This document shows positions 8,069 to 9,907 of a DNA stretch of 9,907 nucleotides, in pieces. Under the pieces are notes generated by a model. The model was not told the DNA's origin and ran no database searches. It saw only the letters and a list, made by a program, of their open reading frames with translations. The DNA is from Planctomycetota bacterium. GTDB lineage: Bacteria; Planctomycetota; Phycisphaerae; UBA1845; UTPLA1. Where the stretch lies: the NCBI GenBank assembly GCA_027295245.1, contig JAPULF010000458.1:1-9907 (forward strand), read 5' to 3'. The position numbers and the translations under genes were made by a program. Within the stretch, counting starts at the first letter, position 1. Each line of letters begins with the position of its first letter.

Positions 8069-8094
8069 CGCCGGCCCGGAGGATCCGGCCGGCG
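8069..8094 (-). promoter_or_regulatory. GC-rich hairpin in the nuoG leader
   Basis: Perfect 8-bp inverted repeat CGCCGGCC / GGCCGGCG (8069-8076 and 8087-8094) with a 10-nt loop. It lies about 34 bases upstream of the nuoG ATG, between the TGTGA palindrome and the ribosome-binding site. If transcription starts upstream of it, it would be a stable 5'-leader stem. Only three U follow, so it is not a convincing terminator. Function unknown. Confidence 0.45.
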
Positions 8095-8098
8095 AGAT

Positions 8099-8114
8099 TG
8101 TGAAAAATATCACA
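8099..8114. promoter_or_regulatory. Crp/Fnr-family-type operator palindrome
   Basis: TGTGAAAAATATCACA is TGTGA-N6-TCACA with both half-sites perfect, the established E. coli CRP consensus core. It is 63 bases upstream of the nuoG ATG and 322 bases upstream of the ARPP-1-like ATG, in a clearly AT-rich patch of a GC-rich region. The Crp/Fnr family includes regulators of respiration that respond to cAMP, oxygen or NO, which would suit a complex I operon. Which protein binds, and whether it activates or represses, cannot be told from the sequence. Confidence 0.55.
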
Positions 8115-8422
8115 TACTCGTTCGGTATTCTAGCCCAAGACTCCCTCGCATGCGACGGAATCCGCCCCGGACGGAAATGCTTGCTTGAATTGAATCCAGG
8201 GCGCCACAAGCAACTTGCCTGCCATGTCCACGCGCGCCGGGTGTCAGCGTACGCAGATCCGCGACATGCCTGCTCGCGATAGGAAGACGAGCGACGATTG
8301 ACGGTCATGACTCTTGCCGCGGGTTCGGGCCCCGGCAGATTCTCATTCCATACTTCGCGATCCACGCAACTTCGACAGGCGCGATGCGTATCATGAAGCG
8401 GGTCCAACGGTGCCAACATTCC

Positions 8423-8430
8423 GAGGAGGA
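8423..8430 (+). promoter_or_regulatory. Strong ribosome-binding site deciding the ARPP-1-like start
   Basis: GAGGAGGA lies six bases before the ATG at 8437. It selects this start over the in-frame ATG at 8314, whose extra 41 residues would put polar sequence in front of an obvious signal peptide. Confidence 0.85.
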
Positions 8431-8436
8431 CAAGTC

Positions 8437-9489
8437 ATGCTTCGATTCACGCTCTTGGTCTGTCCGTTTCTGGCCGTAGCCGTCTCGTGCGCCGATCGAA
8501 GCCAATCGATTCGGACGACACCTGACAACGCAACGGGCACACCGGCAACGGAAAAGTACATCAGCGGCCCCTTCCGACACAAAAACCTTGCCATTTACCT
8601 CGTACATGGTGAAGACGAGCTCGATGGCCGGCACTTCGTCACCCTGAAGGAGGCCTTGGAACAAAAGCGGCTGGTGGTACACGAGACCGGCAACGTGCAG
8701 GAACTGGCCGTCGAGAACGTCTCTACTGACGATGTTATCTATATCCAGGCGGGTGAAATCGTCCGCGGCGGCAAGCAGGATCGCGTGATCCGTTCTGACA
8801 TGCTGGTTTCGCCGAACTCCGGCAAGGTGCCCATCGCCGCGTTCTGCGTCGAAAGCGGTCGTTGGAGCCAGCGTGGCGGCGAATCGGTCGCAAGGTTCAG
8901 CGCCTCGGTTAACTCGGTCTCCTCTAATCAATTGAAACTGGCCGTCCGACACAAGGGCGATCAGAGCGAGGTTTGGCGGGAGGTCCAGATCAATCAGAAC
9001 CAGATCGCGGCCAATCTGGGAACACGCGTGCAATCGGACGGCCTTGGCACCAGTCTCGAACTGACCCTGGACAATGAGAAGATCAAGAAGTCGGCCGCCG
9101 AATACACCGGGCGGCTCGAACACATCGTCCAACAGGTAAATGACGCCGTCGGATACGTCGCCGTCATCAACGGAAAAATAAGCAGCGCCGACGTGTACGG
9201 TTCACGTCAACTCTTCCGAAAGCTCTGGCCCAAGATGCTGAAGGCCAGCGCCGTCGAGGCCATCGCCGAGGCCGACCCGAAAGCGAACTTCACCACCCCG
9301 GACATCGCCGAGGTGGAATCATTCCTTGCCGACGTTCAGCGCGCCGAGGCCAAGAAGCGGGACCTCTCCGCCCGCGTCACGGCCGTGACGCGAGAAACCG
9401 AGGATCACGTCCTGTATGAGACCGTCGACCGTCAGGCCGGGTCCACCCGCGTACACGGCAACTATCTCAACAAGAAGTTCAAGGAGTAA
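8437..9489 (+). CDS. ARPP-1 / DUF6569-family exported protein, probable lipoprotein
   Basis: 350 aa. The N-terminus MLRFTLLVCPFLAVAVSC has a short hydrophobic core ending in A-V-S-Cys18, a possible lipobox, followed by a polar Ser/Thr/Asn/Pro linker to about 43. The body (about 44-345) carries motifs I recognise from the ARPP-1 domain (formerly DUF6569): LAIYLVHG, a VTLKEALEQKRLVVHE segment, AVENVSTDDVIYIQAGEIVR, GGKQDRVIRSDMLV, PIAAFCVESGRW and QSEVWREV. The biochemical role of this domain is not established to my knowledge; no catalytic triad or metal motif stands out. The tail (about 293-350) is rich in charged residues. Transcribed away from the nuo operon, with its own strong ribosome-binding site. 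The lipobox has Ala at -3 and not the usual Leu, so ordinary secretion is an alternative. Family assignment is from memory of motifs. Confidence 0.78.
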   Translation: MLRFTLLVCPFLAVAVSCADRSQSIRTTPDNATGTPATEKYISGPFRHKNLAIYLVHGEDELDGRHFVTLKEALEQKRLVVHETGNVQELAVENVSTDDVIYIQAGEIVRGGKQDRVIRSDMLVSPNSGKVPIAAFCVESGRWSQRGGESVARFSASVNSVSSNQLKLAVRHKGDQSEVWREVQINQNQIAANLGTRVQSDGLGTSLELTLDNEKIKKSAAEYTGRLEHIVQQVNDAVGYVAVINGKISSADVYGSRQLFRKLWPKMLKASAVEAIAEADPKANFTTPDIAEVESFLADVQRAEAKKRDLSARVTAVTRETEDHVLYETVDRQAGSTRVHGNYLNKKFKE

Positions 9490-9577
9490 GGGCCGACGGT
9501 AATTTCCCTTGAAGAGACTCAAAGCGATTCGGGTGTCATCCCCATTTTCTGGGTCGAGACCGGGGGGCGGCATGTCC
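9490..9577. other. Convergent intergenic gap with a degenerate inverted structure
   Basis: 88 bp between the stops of two convergent genes. There is a weak AAGGG/CCCTT pair (9488-9492 with 9506-9510), a short CCCA-TTTTC-TGGG stem (9541-9553), and a loose inverted relation between GGGTGTCATCCCC (9531-9543) and the G-run plus CATGTCCC (9562-9578). None is a convincing intrinsic terminator. Confidence 0.3.
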
Positions 9578-9907
9578 CTATTCAGTCGCCTGAATGTCCC
9601 GCATCCGCTTGCGCAAGTCGGCCGGTAGCTTTCCGACCAATGCGGCATCGATCAGATCAATCGACATCAGGTCTCGGATGTGAACACGATCAATATCGCG
9701 GTTTGCCTGCAGTTTCATGGCTAGCAGGCATGGCAGACTGATTACGGAAAACCCCCCGGCCGCCCGCACGCTTTCTACGGGGTCCGGCGTAGGGTGCTTG
9801 TAGTGTGGACGAATTAGCTCCTTGGCGAATAAGACGTGGACCCCGGTCTTTGGGTTGGGCCTACGCCGATCGAGATACATCACCACGCCATGCACTTCCA
9901 CTGGTAT
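9578..9907 (-). CDS. Conserved hypothetical, C-terminal part of a nucleotidyltransferase-like protein (partial)
   Basis: The frame is open from a TAG at 9578-9580 to the window edge (109 codons), so the N-terminus is missing. A GTG at 9901 and an ATG at 9880 exist, but the protein probably begins outside. Recognisable stretches: a strand GVHVLFAKELIRPHY, then GGFSVISLPCLLAMKLQANR, DIDRVHIRDL and a C-terminal LPADLRKRMRDI. The order of a substrate-domain strand, a 'LxxLLxMKL.A.RDxDxVHxxDL' segment and a closing helix is what I know from small nucleotidyltransferase-fold proteins (AbiEii/MNT-like) common in large environmental genomes. The catalytic GS-x-D part would be upstream and is not visible, so this call is tentative. 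It is convergent with the ARPP-1-like gene and shows no link to nuo. Confidence 0.6.
   Translation of the reverse strand: MPVEVHGVVMYLDRRRPNPKTGVHVLFAKELIRPHYKHPTPDPVESVRAAGGFSVISLPCLLAMKLQANRDIDRVHIRDLMSIDLIDAALVGKLPADLRKRMRDIQATE

Larger units (their letters stand above)
8036..8436. other. Divergent intergenic region between nuoG and the ARPP-1-like gene
   Basis: 401 bp with no gene I can support. It contains the nuoG ribosome-binding site (8042-8046), a GC hairpin (8069-8094), the TGTGA-N6-TCACA palindrome (8099-8114), and an imperfect palindrome CAAGCAACTTGCCTG (8207-8221). For the rightward gene, TATCAT (8389-8394) is a possible -10 without a convincing -35. For nuoG, TAGAAT (minus strand, 8127-8132) is a possible -10 that would put the palindrome just downstream of the start site. 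Both promoter guesses are weak, and the host's promoter consensus is unknown. Confidence 0.6.

Noticed and set aside
8298..8326. Sigma-70 promoter for the rightward gene from TTGACG at 8298-8303
   Set aside because: No acceptable -10 hexamer at 16-18 nt; the sequence there is GC-rich.
8036..8419. 127-codon minus-strand frame just upstream of nuoG
   Set aside because: Ends at the base before the nuoG ATG, but shows no domain and no clear ribosome-binding site, and it runs through the operator-like palindrome and hairpin. More likely non-coding control region.
8305..9132. 275-codon minus-strand frame opposite the ARPP-1-like gene
   Set aside because: Antisense shadow; the plus strand has a strong ribosome-binding site, a signal peptide and family motifs.

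Overview
The window is dominated by one minus-strand respiratory operon, nuoG-nuoH-nuoI-nuoJ-nuoK-nuoL-nuoM, encoding most of the NuoG and membrane-arm part of the proton-pumping NADH:quinone oxidoreductase (complex I). It reads from about 8035 down to base 1, where nuoM is cut off by the window edge. Upstream of nuoG lie a 401-bp divergent intergenic region, a plus-strand gene for an exported (probably lipoprotein) ARPP-1/DUF6569-like protein, and, at the right edge, the C-terminal part of a minus-strand gene resembling nucleotidyltransferase-like proteins.

The host is a GC-rich bacterium. The compact 540-residue NuoG, the sequence style of NuoJ and NuoK, and the style of the right-edge gene remind me of Planctomycetota. 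That is an impression from protein sequence and not a proven assignment.

Layout: 1-1421 nuoM (partial, C-terminus missing), 1425-3404 nuoL, 3424-3726 nuoK, 3758-4510 nuoJ, 4511-4600 a heptamer-built inverted repeat, 4601-5173 nuoI, 5166-6374 nuoH, 6413-8035 nuoG, 8036-8436 control region with a perfect TGTGA-N6-TCACA palindrome, 8437-9489 ARPP-1-like lipoprotein, 9578-9907 partial minus-strand gene. Spacing in the operon is tight (an 8-nt overlap for nuoH/nuoI, 3 nt for nuoL/nuoM), except for the 90-nt nuoI/nuoJ gap, which is almost filled by the hairpin.

How the genes work together: NuoG carries the iron-sulfur wire that takes electrons from the NADH module. NuoI carries them through two 4Fe-4S clusters toward the quinone site at the NuoH interface. 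NuoJ and NuoK form the link in the membrane, and NuoL and NuoM are antiporter-like proton channels. All key charged residues that I can place are present, so the complex looks functional. The genes for NuoA-F are not in the window; the operon appears to begin at nuoG.

I found no clear undescribed biological system. The points most worth checking are the intra-operon hairpin, the Crp/Fnr-type palindrome, the compact NuoG that still has cluster N7 ligands, the N-terminally extended NuoJ, and the nuo/ARPP-1 divergent pairing.
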